A stretch of DNA of 64,000 nt from Streptomyces sp. WMMC940 (lineage in GTDB: Bacteria > Actinomycetota > Actinomycetes > Streptomycetales > Streptomycetaceae): the NCBI RefSeq assembly GCF_027460265.1, contig NZ_JAPZBC010000001.1, forward strand, positions 1,949,501-2,013,500, given 5' to 3'. Positions 27,589 to 35,900 of the stretch are shown in pieces (the stretch's first letter is position 1; every line of letters begins with the position of its first letter). A model generated the notes under the pieces. The model worked only from the letters and a program-made list of their open reading frames with translations. It was not told the DNA's origin and did not search any database. Both the position numbers and the translations under genes were made by a program.

Positions 27589-29103
27589 CTATCGGTCCCC
27601 GAAGATCGTGCGGTGCCAGTCCTTCCTGACCACCGCGGTGTTGTCGTACATCACATGCTTGACCTGCGTGTACTCCTCGAAGGAGTACGCCGACATGTCC
27701 TTTCCGAACCCGCTGGCCTTGTAGCCGCCGTGGGGCATCTCGCTGATGATCGGGATGTGGTCGTTGATCCATACGCAGCCCGCCTTGATCTCGCGGGTGG
27801 CGCGGCCCGTCCGGTACACGTCACGGCTCCAGGCGGATGCGGCGAGCCCGTGGGGGGTGTCGTTGGCGAGTGCGATGCCCTCGTCGTCGGAGTCGAAGGG
27901 CAGGACCACCAGGACGGGCCCGAAGATCTCGGACTGGACGACCTCGCTGTCCTGGGCGACGCCGGAGATCAGCGTGGGCAGGTAGTAGGCGCCGTTCGCC
28001 AGGTCGCCGCCGGGTGCCCTGCCACCGGTGACCACGGTGGCGTACGAGCGGGCCCGGTCGACGAAGCCGGCGACCCGGTCGCGCTGGGTGTGCGAGACGA
28101 GCGGGCCGAGGTCGGTGGACGGGTCGAAGGGATCGCCCAGCCGCACGGTCGCCATCAGGTCGGCGACGCCGGACACGAACGCGTCGTAGAGCGGGCGCTG
28201 GACGTAGGCGCGGGTGGCCGCGGTGCAGTCCTGACCGCTGTTGATCAGCGCGCCGGCGACCGCCCCGTGCACGGCCGCGTCGAGGTCCGCGTCGTCGAAC
28301 ACGACGAACGGCGCCTTTCCGCCGAGCTCCAGGTGGAGCCTCTTGACGGTGGCCGTGGCGACCTCGGCGACCCGCTTGCCGACGGGGGTCGAGCCGGTGA
28401 AGGAGGTCATGGCCACGTCCGGATGCCCGACCAGGTGCTCGCCCGCTTCCCTGCCGGTGCCGGTGACGATGTTGAGGACGCCGTCGGGGATGCCCGCCCC
28501 GGTGGCGGCCTCGGCGAACATCAGCGAGGTCAGCGGGGTGATCTCGGCGGGCTTGAGGACGATCGTGTTGCCCGCGGCGATGGCCGGGAGGACCTTCCAG
28601 GCGGCCATCTGGAGCGGGTAGTTCCAGGGGGCGATGGAGCCGACGACGCCGATCGGCTCCCGGCGTACGTACGACGTGTGGTCACCGCTGTACTCGCCCG
28701 CGGACTGTCCCTGGAGATGGCGCGCGGCCCCCGCGAAGAAGGCGGTGTTGTCGACGGTCCCGGGGACGTCGAACTCCCGGCTGAGCTTGATCGGCTTCCC
28801 GCACTGGAGCGATTCCGCCTGGGCGAGGTCCTCGGCCTGCTCGGCGAGCACGGACGCGAACCGGTGCAGGGCGTCGGAGCGCTCGCCGGGCGTCGCGCCG
28901 GCCCAGCCGGGGAAGGCCGCCCGGGCCGCGGCGACGGCCGCGTCGACGTCGTCGGTGCCCGCCAGGTCGTAGGCGAGCACCTGCTCCCCGGTGGCGGGGT
29001 CTACGATTGCGTGGTTACGTCCCGATGTGCCGGGGCGCAGCTCTCCGTCGATGTACTGTGCGCCGTCCTTGAAACGGTCCTGCACCTGGAAGCGGTTGCC
29101 CAT
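27589..29103 (-). CDS. Aminobutyraldehyde dehydrogenase-like aldehyde dehydrogenase
   Basis: A 504-residue NAD-dependent enzyme of the betaine/4-aminobutyraldehyde dehydrogenase branch. Motifs: APWNYPLQMAAWKVLPAIAA, FTGSTPVGKRV for the cofactor, the base glutamate in LHLELGGKAPFVVF, and the catalytic cysteine in NSGQDCTAATRAYV. It probably turns 4-aminobutyraldehyde, or its glutamyl form, into GABA. The ATG at 29103 begins the conserved sequence. It leads the potD-A-B-C-oxidase gene run and is divergent from the NADAR gene. Confidence 0.9.
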   Translation of the reverse strand: MGNRFQVQDRFKDGAQYIDGELRPGTSGRNHAIVDPATGEQVLAYDLAGTDDVDAAVAAARAAFPGWAGATPGERSDALHRFASVLAEQAEDLAQAESLQCGKPIKLSREFDVPGTVDNTAFFAGAARHLQGQSAGEYSGDHTSYVRREPIGVVGSIAPWNYPLQMAAWKVLPAIAAGNTIVLKPAEITPLTSLMFAEAATGAGIPDGVLNIVTGTGREAGEHLVGHPDVAMTSFTGSTPVGKRVAEVATATVKRLHLELGGKAPFVVFDDADLDAAVHGAVAGALINSGQDCTAATRAYVQRPLYDAFVSGVADLMATVRLGDPFDPSTDLGPLVSHTQRDRVAGFVDRARSYATVVTGGRAPGGDLANGAYYLPTLISGVAQDSEVVQSEIFGPVLVVLPFDSDDEGIALANDTPHGLAASAWSRDVYRTGRATREIKAGCVWINDHIPIISEMPHGGYKASGFGKDMSAYSFEEYTQVKHVMYDNTAVVRKDWHRTIFGDR

Positions 29104-29257
29104 GACGCTCTCCGTAGTTCCAGATCGAAGTGAGTGCCGATCCTGACAGAGACGCACCTCGCCAACAAGTGATTCCGTAGTTGCCTTTTGGTTACGCGAC
29201 GGAATCGGTCGACCATGTGTCGCGTCAGGACGGGAATCCCCGTACGGAGTGTCAGTG

Positions 29258-29851
29258 GTGGATGCCAGACTCGCGTGCATGGGGATCACCGACGTATCGG
29301 CCGAGGCTCTGACAGAGCAGGTCAGGAATGGTAGACGGGTCAAATATCTGCACTTCTGGGGCCACAGGCCGCGCCCCGACGGTGCCATAGGCACCGGTTG
29401 CCTGAGCCAGTGGTGGCCGGCGCCGTTCACGGTTGACGGAACCGAGTATGCGACCGCCGAGCACTGGATGATGGCCCGCAAGGCCCGCCTCTTCGGTGAC
29501 GCGGGGGCGGAGGGCAGGGCCGTGGCGGCCGCGAGCCCGGCCCAGGCGAAGAAGGAGGGCCGGCTGGTGCGCGGCTTCAGCGACGTGACCTGGGAGCGCG
29601 AGCGCTTCGGCATCGTCGTCGAGGGCAACGTCCACAAGTTCTCGCAGCACCCGGAACTGTCCGCGTTCCTGCTGGGCACCGGCGAGCGGGTGCTGGTGGA
29701 GGCGAGCCCGATGGACCGGATCTGGGGCATCGGGCTGGCGGCCGACGACGAGCGGGCGAACGACCCGGCCCGCTGGCGCGGGCTGAATCTGCTGGGCTTC
29801 GCGCTGATGGAGGTGCGGGAGCGGCTGAGGACGGGCCGGACGGCGGGGTGA
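29258..29851 (+). CDS. NADAR family protein (YbiA-like N-glycosidase)
   Basis: About 197 residues with a NADAR domain. Visible hallmarks are LSQWWPAPFTVDGTEYATAE, HWMMARKARLFGD and RFGIVVEGNVHKFSQHPEL, closing with DRIWGIGLAADD. Family members cleave N-glycosidic bonds in riboflavin-pathway intermediates or act on ADP-ribosylated bases. Alternative GTG starts lie at 29249, 29255 and 29258; the last was chosen because GGAG is eight bases upstream. It interrupts the polyamine gene region and is divergent from the aldehyde dehydrogenase. Confidence 0.85.
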   Translation: MDARLACMGITDVSAEALTEQVRNGRRVKYLHFWGHRPRPDGAIGTGCLSQWWPAPFTVDGTEYATAEHWMMARKARLFGDAGAEGRAVAAASPAQAKKEGRLVRGFSDVTWERERFGIVVEGNVHKFSQHPELSAFLLGTGERVLVEASPMDRIWGIGLAADDERANDPARWRGLNLLGFALMEVRERLRTGRTAG

Positions 29852-29947
29852 GGCGCGTCGGGACCGCCGGCGCGTCTCCCGGGTGAGGTGGGCGGCGGCC
29901 TCGGCCCCGTAATGGGCGGGACCGGGCGGCGCGGGGGGCCGCCCGGT

Positions 29948-30694
29948 TCAGCGCGTCGCGGTGGCCACGGTCAGCGTCGTCGCCCAGGGGTCCTCCTCGG
30001 ACCGCTCGAGGAAGTCCGGATCGTTGGCGACCGCCCAGATCACGAGGCCGAGGAAGGCGGCACCGACCACGATGCCGATCGCACCGAGGATGATCCCGGC
30101 GAGTGCCATCCCGCCGTTGTTCGCCTCGCCGCGCCGGGCACGGGCACGACCGATGAAGCCGAAGATCAGTGCCAGGACGCCGAGGACGATCCCGAGTCCG
30201 TAGAGGCAGAACCCCACGACGGCGATGATGCCGAGCACCAGTGCGGTGATCCCCATGCCGTTCGCGGGCGCCGGTGCCCACCCGCCGGCGCCGTAGCCGG
30301 GGTAGCCCGGGTAGCCGGCGTGCGCCCCGTAGGACGATCCGCCGAACGTGGCGCCCGGTGCTCCGGCCGGGTAGCCGTAAGGGCCCGGAGCCGTCTGCCC
30401 GGGGCCGCCCGGGGCGATGGGCGGCGGGGGCACGGCACTCCCGTCACTCCCGGCGCCCGTCCCGGCACCTGGCGGGGCGAACGGGTCGCCGGTCGGCACG
30501 GAGGTGACCGTGGGGTGGTCGTGGACGCCCGGAGGACCGCCCGGCGCCGCGCTGCCCGGCCCGGGCCGGTCCTTCTTGCCCAGTTCCACCTTGTCCTGCG
30601 GGTCCTGCGGGTCCTGCGGGGAGCGGCGCTCCGGCGGGGCCCACGGGTCCTCCGGCCCGTTCCCGCCCGGCCGCTGGTCGCTCTGGTCTGACAT
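29948..30694 (-). CDS. DUF4190 domain membrane protein with long proline/glycine-rich N-terminus
   Basis: A 248-residue protein. The first 150 residues are disordered and rich in P, G, A and Y (PYGYPAGAPGATFGG, PGYPGYGAGG). The last 90 form two hydrophobic segments joined by a basic loop (LIFGFIGRARARRGEANNGG), the layout of DUF4190 proteins. A short tandem repeat encodes P-Q-D three times near residue 30. The function is unknown. The ATG at 30694 is preceded by GGGGGAG. It is divergent from the adenosine deaminase gene. Confidence 0.8.
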   Translation of the reverse strand: MSDQSDQRPGGNGPEDPWAPPERRSPQDPQDPQDKVELGKKDRPGPGSAAPGGPPGVHDHPTVTSVPTGDPFAPPGAGTGAGSDGSAVPPPPIAPGGPGQTAPGPYGYPAGAPGATFGGSSYGAHAGYPGYPGYGAGGWAPAPANGMGITALVLGIIAVVGFCLYGLGIVLGVLALIFGFIGRARARRGEANNGGMALAGIILGAIGIVVGAAFLGLVIWAVANDPDFLERSEEDPWATTLTVATATR

Positions 30695-30801
30695 GAGGCT
30701 CCCCCATCGTGGACTTGTCATGCTACGGGCCCGCTCCGCGCGCGACCCGCCCCGCCTACGATGATCCCTGACCGGCACGGACAGCACACACGGAGGACCC
30801 G

Positions 30802-31827
30802 GTGACCGATCTGCTTCCCTTCATCGAGGGCCTTCCCAAGGCCGAGCTGCACGTGCACCACGTGGGCTCGGCGTCACCGCGGATCGTGTCCGAGCTGGCG
30901 GCCAGGCACCCCGACTCCCAGGTGCCCCTCGACCCCGCGGCGCTCGCCGAGTACTTCACCTTCACCGACTTCGCGCACTTCATCGAGGTCTACCTGTCGG
31001 TCGTGGACCTGGTCCGCACCCCCGACGACGTCCGTCTGCTGACGTTCGAGGTCGCCCGGGACATGGCCCGGCAGAACATCCGGTACGCGGAACTCACCGT
31101 GACCCCGTTCAGCTCGACCCACCGCGGCATCCCCGAGCAGGGGTTCATGGAGGCGATCGAGGACGCCCGCAAGGCGGCCGAGACCGAGCTCGGCGTCCTG
31201 CTGCGCTGGTGCTTCGACATCCCCGGCGAGGCGGGTCTCCACGCCGCCGAGGAGACCGCGCGGCTCGCCGTCGACCTGCGCCCCGAGGGTCTCGTCTCGT
31301 TCGGTCTCGGCGGGCCCGAGATCGGCGTGCCCCGGCCCCAGTTCAAGCCGTACTTCGACCGCGCCAGAGCCGCCGGGCTGCGATCGGTTCCGCACGCCGG
31401 CGAGACCACGGGCCCCCAGACCGTCTGGGACGCGCTGAACGGCCTGCGGGCCGAGCGCATCGGCCACGGCACCAGCGCACCGCAGGACCCGGAGCTGCTG
31501 GCTCACCTCGCCGAGCACCGGATCCCGCTGGAGGTCTGCCCGACCTCCAACATCGCCACCCGGGCGGTGGCCACGCTCGACGAGCACCCGATCAAGGAGA
31601 TGGTGTCGGCCGGCGTGCTCGTCACCGTCAACAGCGACGACCCGCCGATGTTCGGGACCGACCTCAACAACGAGTACGCGGTGGCCGCCCGGCTGCTCGA
31701 GCTCGACGAGCGGGGCGTCGCCGCCCTCGCGAAGAACGCCGTGGAGGCGTCGTTCCTCGACCCGTCCGGAAAAGCCCGGATCGCGGGCGAGATCGACGCG
31801 TACACCGAGCAGTGGCTCGCGAAGTGA
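30802..31827 (+). CDS. Adenosine deaminase family protein
   Basis: A 341-residue metal-dependent deaminase. The first metal motif is KAELHVHHVG (H17, H19), the catalytic region VPHAGET (H198, E201), and the last metal and proton-transfer motif VNSDDPPMFGT near residue 279. It should deaminate adenosine or a related purine in nucleoside salvage. The start is GTG or ATG-equivalent at 30802 with GGAGG upstream. Eleven bases separate it from the phosphodiesterase gene, so the two are likely one operon. Some relatives use other adenine compounds, so the exact substrate is open. Confidence 0.88.
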   Translation: MTDLLPFIEGLPKAELHVHHVGSASPRIVSELAARHPDSQVPLDPAALAEYFTFTDFAHFIEVYLSVVDLVRTPDDVRLLTFEVARDMARQNIRYAELTVTPFSSTHRGIPEQGFMEAIEDARKAAETELGVLLRWCFDIPGEAGLHAAEETARLAVDLRPEGLVSFGLGGPEIGVPRPQFKPYFDRARAAGLRSVPHAGETTGPQTVWDALNGLRAERIGHGTSAPQDPELLAHLAEHRIPLEVCPTSNIATRAVATLDEHPIKEMVSAGVLVTVNSDDPPMFGTDLNNEYAVAARLLELDERGVAALAKNAVEASFLDPSGKARIAGEIDAYTEQWLAK

Positions 31828-31837
31828 GGTCCGGCCC

Positions 31838-32545
31838 ATGCGCCGTGTGACCGTCGTAGGACATCGCGGAGATCCGTACGTCGCGCGGGAGAACACCCTG
31901 CCCTCGCTGCGGGCCGCGGTCGACCGGGGCGCGGACGCCGTAGAGGTCGACGTCCGGCTGACCCGCGACGGTGTGCCCGTGCTGCTCCACGACGACACCC
32001 TCGAGCGGCTCTGGGGACACGACCGGCCCCTGGCCCGGCTCTCCCATGCGCAGCTCACCGGGCTGACCTCCGGCGGGGTGCCGACCCTCGAGGAGGCACT
32101 GGCGGCGGTCGGCGGCCACCGGCTCATGCTGGACCTGCCGGGCGCGGACGAGGCGGCCGTGCGCACGATCATCGGCACGGTGCAGCGGAGTGGCGCCGCC
32201 GACCGCGTCTACTACACGGGCGGTCCCGTCGGCATGCTCGCGGTCCGGGACGCCGACCCGGACGCGGAGATCGCGCTGACCTGGACGACGCTCGCCCCAC
32301 CGCGTCCCGTGCTGCTCGCGTCGCTGCGGCCGCGCTGGCTCAACTACCGCTTCGGGCTGGTGAGCCGGGAGCTGGCGGACCGGGTCCACGCGAGCGGTCA
32401 TATGCTCTCCGTGTGGACGGCCGACACGCCTGGGACGATGCGCAGGCTCGTGGGTCGCGGAGTCGACTCGATCACCACGAACCGCGTGGACGCGCTCACC
32501 CGTGTACTGCGCGGTTCCCGGACCGGGAAGGGACGCACGTCGTGA
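31838..32545 (+). CDS. Glycerophosphodiester phosphodiesterase family protein
   Basis: A 235-residue TIM-barrel enzyme that hydrolyses glycerophosphodiesters to glycerol 3-phosphate and an alcohol. Active-site elements are HRGDPYVARENTLPS at the N-terminus, then AVEVDVRLTRDGVPVLLHDD with the E-x-D metal pair and HD. No signal peptide is seen, so it is cytoplasmic. It overlaps the methyltransferase gene as GTGA and follows the adenosine deaminase closely. Confidence 0.9.
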   Translation: MRRVTVVGHRGDPYVARENTLPSLRAAVDRGADAVEVDVRLTRDGVPVLLHDDTLERLWGHDRPLARLSHAQLTGLTSGGVPTLEEALAAVGGHRLMLDLPGADEAAVRTIIGTVQRSGAADRVYYTGGPVGMLAVRDADPDAEIALTWTTLAPPRPVLLASLRPRWLNYRFGLVSRELADRVHASGHMLSVWTADTPGTMRRLVGRGVDSITTNRVDALTRVLRGSRTGKGRTS

Positions 32546-33342
32546 CAGGGCCCGAGGACACCGGCCAGGACAGGATCCGCACCGACATCGCCCACAACGC
32601 CCGCGTCTGGAACTACTGGCTGGGCGGCAAGGACAACTACCTGGTTGACCGTCAAGTGGGCGACATGGTAACCGGGATGTACCCGAGCATCGGTCATGTC
32701 GCGCGCGCCGACCGGGCGTTCCTCGGCCGCGTCGTGACCCATCTCGCCGGTGACGCCGGAGTGCGCCAGTTCCTCGACATCGGCACCGGACTGCCGACCG
32801 TGGACAACACCCACGAGGTCGCCCAGCGCATCGCCCCCTCCGCGCGGATCGTGTACGTCGACAACGACCCGATCGTGCTCACCCACGCCCGCGCCCTGCT
32901 CACGAGCACCCCCGAGGGCCGCACCGAGTACATCGACGCCGACGCCCACCGGCCCGACGACATCCTGTGCGCCGCGGCGGGGACGCTCGACCTGTCGCAG
33001 CCGGTGGCCGTGATGATGCTCGGCATCCTCAACTTCGTGCTCGACACGGACGAGGCCGGTGCGATCGTGCGGCGCGTCATGGACGCCGTTCCGTCCGGCA
33101 GTTACCTCGCGCTCACCCACCCGACGCTGGAGCTCGGCGGGGAGGGCAACGCGGAGGCGATGGCGTTCTGGAACGAGAACGCGACACCGCCCATCACGGC
33201 CCGGACCCGTGCCGAGTTCGCGGGCTTCCTCGGGGGCCTGGACCTGCTGGAACCGGGCATCGTCTCCTGCGCGCGCTGGCGCGACGGCGGGGCGACCACC
33301 GTCGAGGTCGCGCAGTTCGGCGCGGTGGGGCGCAAGCGCTGA
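32542..33342 (+). CDS. SAM-dependent methyltransferase (DUF574 family)
   Basis: A 266-residue protein of the actinobacterial DUF574 methyltransferase family. It begins with RTDIAHNARVWNYWLGGKDN, then has the SAM-binding motif FLDIGTGLPTVDNTHEVAQ and the acidic end of strand two VYVDNDPIVLTHA. The substrate is unknown; these genes are common and numerous in Streptomyces. The GTG start overlaps the phosphodiesterase stop (GTGA), showing coupling. Confidence 0.88.
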   Translation: MTGPEDTGQDRIRTDIAHNARVWNYWLGGKDNYLVDRQVGDMVTGMYPSIGHVARADRAFLGRVVTHLAGDAGVRQFLDIGTGLPTVDNTHEVAQRIAPSARIVYVDNDPIVLTHARALLTSTPEGRTEYIDADAHRPDDILCAAAGTLDLSQPVAVMMLGILNFVLDTDEAGAIVRRVMDAVPSGSYLALTHPTLELGGEGNAEAMAFWNENATPPITARTRAEFAGFLGGLDLLEPGIVSCARWRDGGATTVEVAQFGAVGRKR

Positions 33343-33436
33343 CACCCGTACGGGCCGGCCGGCGCGCGGCCCGGGAGCGGATCGCCGTCCGGGCGTGCCG
33401 GGCGGCCCTTCCCGGTCACGGGCGAGCGTCCGCGGC

Positions 33437-34657
33437 CTACAGCCCCACGATCCCGTTCCACCGCTTCGCGAACTCCCGCCGCTCCGCCGACGTGATGTCC
33501 CGGGCGATCGCCAGCCGCCGGCGCATCGCGTCGTCGGGGAAGACCAGCGGGTCCTCGGCCAGTGCGGCGAGTTCCGCGTCGCCCGAGTCCGCGAGGACGT
33601 CGCGGGCCGCGGGCACCGGGCACACGTAGTTGACCCAGGCGGCGAGTTCGGCCGCGACCTCGGGCCGGTAGTAGTGGTCGACCAGGGCCTCGGCGTTGCG
33701 CTTGTGCTGGGCGAGATTGGGGATCATCAGGGACTCCGCCCAGAGTTCGGCGCCCTCCTCAGGCACCACGAACGCGATGTCGGGGTTGTCGGCCTGGAGC
33801 TGGATGACGTCGCCCGAGTAGGCCTGGCAGGCGAGGACGTCGCCGGAGGAGAGGTCCTTGACGTAGTCGTTGCCGGTGAAACGGCGGATGTGCCCTCGGC
33901 GCACCAGAGTCTCCACCTGGTCGCACACGGTGTGGAAGTCGTCCGAGGTCCAGTGCGTGACGTCCACGCCGTTGCCCTGCATGAGGAGCGCGACGGACTC
34001 GTCCAGCCCGGACAGCAGGGTGACCCTTCCCCGGAGGTCGGCGGCCCACAGTTCCCCGGTGCTCCGGATCTCGCGGCCAAGGCGGGCTCGGTTGTAGGCG
34101 ATGCCGGTGATCCCGGACTGCCAGGGCACGCTGTACCGCCGTCCCTCGTCGAAGGCCGGCGAGCGCAGCTGGGGGTCCAGGTGCTCGGCGACGTTCGGCT
34201 GGCGGTCCCGGTTCATCTCCTGGACCCAGCCGAGACGTACGAAGCGGGCGGCCATCCAGTCGCTGACGACGACGAGGTCCCGTCCGGTGACCTGGTGGTT
34301 CATCAGGGCGGGGCTGATCTTGCCGAAGAACTCGTCGTTGTCGTTGATCTCCTCGGTGTAGCGGACCGAGATACCGGTGCGCCGGGTGAAGGCGGCGAGG
34401 GTGGGGCGCCGGGAGGTGTCCTCGCCGTCGGTGTCGATGTAGAGAGGCCAGTTGGCGAAGTCGAGGGTGCGGTCGCGGCCGGAAAGGTCGCGTCCGGCGC
34501 GGTCGGCGGGCTCGACGTAGGCCGGGGGAACCCCGCAGCCGGCGAGCGTGACGCCCGCGGCCCCGGCGCCGGCGGCGCCCAGGGCCCGCAGCGCGGAGCG
34601 GCGGGACAGGAGGCGGGGCGTACCGGGCGTCGAGGACTGCTTCGGCTTGGCGGACAC
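33437..34657 (-). CDS. Second PotD-like polyamine-binding lipoprotein
   Basis: About 406 residues, clearly related to PotD at 26285 (shared GISVRYTEEINDNDEFFGKI, RRFTGNDY, WVNYVCPV). From GTG 34657 the protein has a twin-arginine run LLSRRSALRA (R19-R20) and lipobox L-A-G-C with C41. The start is uncertain: ATG 34744 is in frame but would overlap the promoter. No permease or ATPase gene adjoins it, so it may feed PotABC or act as a sensor. It is divergent from the DUF1304-TetR pair, with an operator-like repeat between them. Confidence 0.85.
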   Translation of the reverse strand: MSAKPKQSSTPGTPRLLSRRSALRALGAAGAGAAGVTLAGCGVPPAYVEPADRAGRDLSGRDRTLDFANWPLYIDTDGEDTSRRPTLAAFTRRTGISVRYTEEINDNDEFFGKISPALMNHQVTGRDLVVVSDWMAARFVRLGWVQEMNRDRQPNVAEHLDPQLRSPAFDEGRRYSVPWQSGITGIAYNRARLGREIRSTGELWAADLRGRVTLLSGLDESVALLMQGNGVDVTHWTSDDFHTVCDQVETLVRRGHIRRFTGNDYVKDLSSGDVLACQAYSGDVIQLQADNPDIAFVVPEEGAELWAESLMIPNLAQHKRNAEALVDHYYRPEVAAELAAWVNYVCPVPAARDVLADSGDAELAALAEDPLVFPDDAMRRRLAIARDITSAERREFAKRWNGIVGL

Positions 34658-34750
34658 GGTCGGCAGGATGCCGGGCACGGGCAGCGGGCGGCAATGGACG
34701 GTGCGTCGAGCGGACGGCCCCGGCACCGACACCCTGTCGATCATGGACGA

Positions 34751-34778
34751 GTGTCTATACTTCCTGGACACCTGTCCA
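34751..34778. promoter_or_regulatory. Divergent promoter and TetR-type operator candidate
   Basis: TGGACA-CC-TGTCCA (34765-34778) is an inverted repeat with six-base arms. A second pair, GTGTC (34751-34755) and GACAC (34767-34771), brackets TATACT, a good -10 for the rightward genes. Read the other way, TATAGA could serve the leftward binding-protein gene. The TetR gene at 35165 is the likely ligand-sensing repressor. Confidence 0.5.
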
Positions 34779-34805
34779 AGAAACGAGAAGAGAGAGGAGC
34801 CCGCC

Positions 34806-35168
34806 GTGACCGCGACCGCTCATGTCCTCGTGGCGCTGGTGGCCGTACTGCACCTGTACTTCCTGGTGCTGGAGATGTTCCTGTGGGAACGGCCGCCGGG
34901 CCGGCGACTGTCGGGCTTCGACGCGGAGACCGCGCGGGCCACCGCTCCCCTGGCCGCCAACCAGGGGCTCTACAACGGCTTTCTGGCCGCCGGGCTGGTC
35001 TGGGGCCTGGCGGCCGCGCCCCCGACGGGCCACCGGGTCCAGGTCTTCTTCCTCGTGTGCGTCGTGATCGCCGGGCTGTACGGCGGCGCCACCGCCAACC
35101 GCCGTGTCTACGCCGCCCAGGCGCTCCCCGGGGCCCTGGCACTGGCGGCCGCGTGGGCGGCGGGATGA
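34806..35168 (+). CDS. DUF1304 domain small membrane protein
   Basis: A 120-residue protein with four hydrophobic segments and the family features HVLVALVAVLHLYFLVLEMF near the start and NQGLYNGFLAAGLVWG in the middle. The function of DUF1304 proteins is not known. The GTG start at 34806 has GAGGAG six bases upstream. Its end overlaps the TetR start as ATGA, so the two are cotranslated and probably co-regulated. Confidence 0.85.
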   Translation: MTATAHVLVALVAVLHLYFLVLEMFLWERPPGRRLSGFDAETARATAPLAANQGLYNGFLAAGLVWGLAAAPPTGHRVQVFFLVCVVIAGLYGGATANRRVYAAQALPGALALAAAWAAG

Positions 35169-35746
35169 ACGCGGACCCCAGGGCGGGGACGAGCGGGGAC
35201 CCCAGGGCCGATCGGACCCGGGCCCGGCTGCGCGCCGCCCTCCTCGACGAGTGCCGGGAGCGGCCGCTGGCGGAGGTGAGCGTGGCGGGGCTGGTCCGGC
35301 GTGCCGGCCTGGGGCGGGCCACCTTCTATCTGCACTACCCGGACCTCGACGCCCTCGCGGTGGACGCGTGCGCTGAGATCGTCCGGGACGCGGTGGAGGC
35401 GCTGCACGCCTGGCGCGGGGTACCGGATCCCGAGGACCCCCCGCCCGCGCTGGCGGGGTTCTTCAGCGGCGTCGTCCCGCACACCCCCCTGTACCGCGCC
35501 CTCCTCCGGGAGGGGGGCGGCGGCCCGCTCGGGGACCTCCTGCACCGCGAACTGAGGGAGCGGAGCCGCCGTGAACGGGAACTGGTGGGCGCGCCCGCCC
35601 CCGACCTGGTCGCCTCGGCGGTCGCGTCCGCCTTCACGGGCCTGCTCGCCGACTGGCTGCACGGCAGCGTCGACGCCGGCCCGGAGCGCATGGCGGCCCG
35701 GGTCTGGCGCCTGCTGCTGGCGCTGCACACGGCGCCGCTGGGCTGA
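35165..35746 (+). CDS. TetR/AcrR family transcriptional regulator
   Basis: A 193-residue regulator with an N-terminal helix-turn-helix (LAEVSVAGLVRRAGLGRATF, then YLHYPDLDAL). The C-terminal ligand domain is less conserved and ends LLLALHTAPLG. The start ATG overlaps the DUF1304 stop by four bases. It probably represses its own operon and possibly the divergent binding-protein gene through the palindrome at 34765-34778. Confidence 0.85.
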   Translation: MNADPRAGTSGDPRADRTRARLRAALLDECRERPLAEVSVAGLVRRAGLGRATFYLHYPDLDALAVDACAEIVRDAVEALHAWRGVPDPEDPPPALAGFFSGVVPHTPLYRALLREGGGGPLGDLLHRELRERSRRERELVGAPAPDLVASAVASAFTGLLADWLHGSVDAGPERMAARVWRLLLALHTAPLG

Positions 35747-35801
35747 CCGCGCACCGATGGGGCCCCGGCCCCGGGAGCACGGGAGCCGACACGCGGGGCG
35801 T

Positions 35802-35840
35802 GCACGAGGCCACCGGGGCCGTGCCCCGGTGGCCTCGTGC
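35802..35840. terminator. Strong bidirectional hairpin terminator
   Basis: An 18-bp perfect stem (35802-35819 with 35823-35840) with a three-base loop, CGT. It lies between the convergent tetR and aldehyde dehydrogenase genes and should end both transcripts. Confidence 0.8.
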
Positions 35841-35900
35841 GGCGCCGCGGGAAGCGCGGCGCCCCCGCGGGACGCGTCCGAGCGCCTGCGCGCTTACGCG

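Noticed and set aside
33352..33372. Hairpin GGGCCG...CGGCCC between convergent genes as a terminator
   Set aside because: The stem is only six pairs in very GC-rich DNA and is likely to occur by chance.
33059..35164. Rightward 895-codon frame that includes the TetR gene
   Set aside because: Only the part from ATG 35165 has protein character; the upstream part is a shadow of the methyltransferase gene and of the antisense binding-protein gene.
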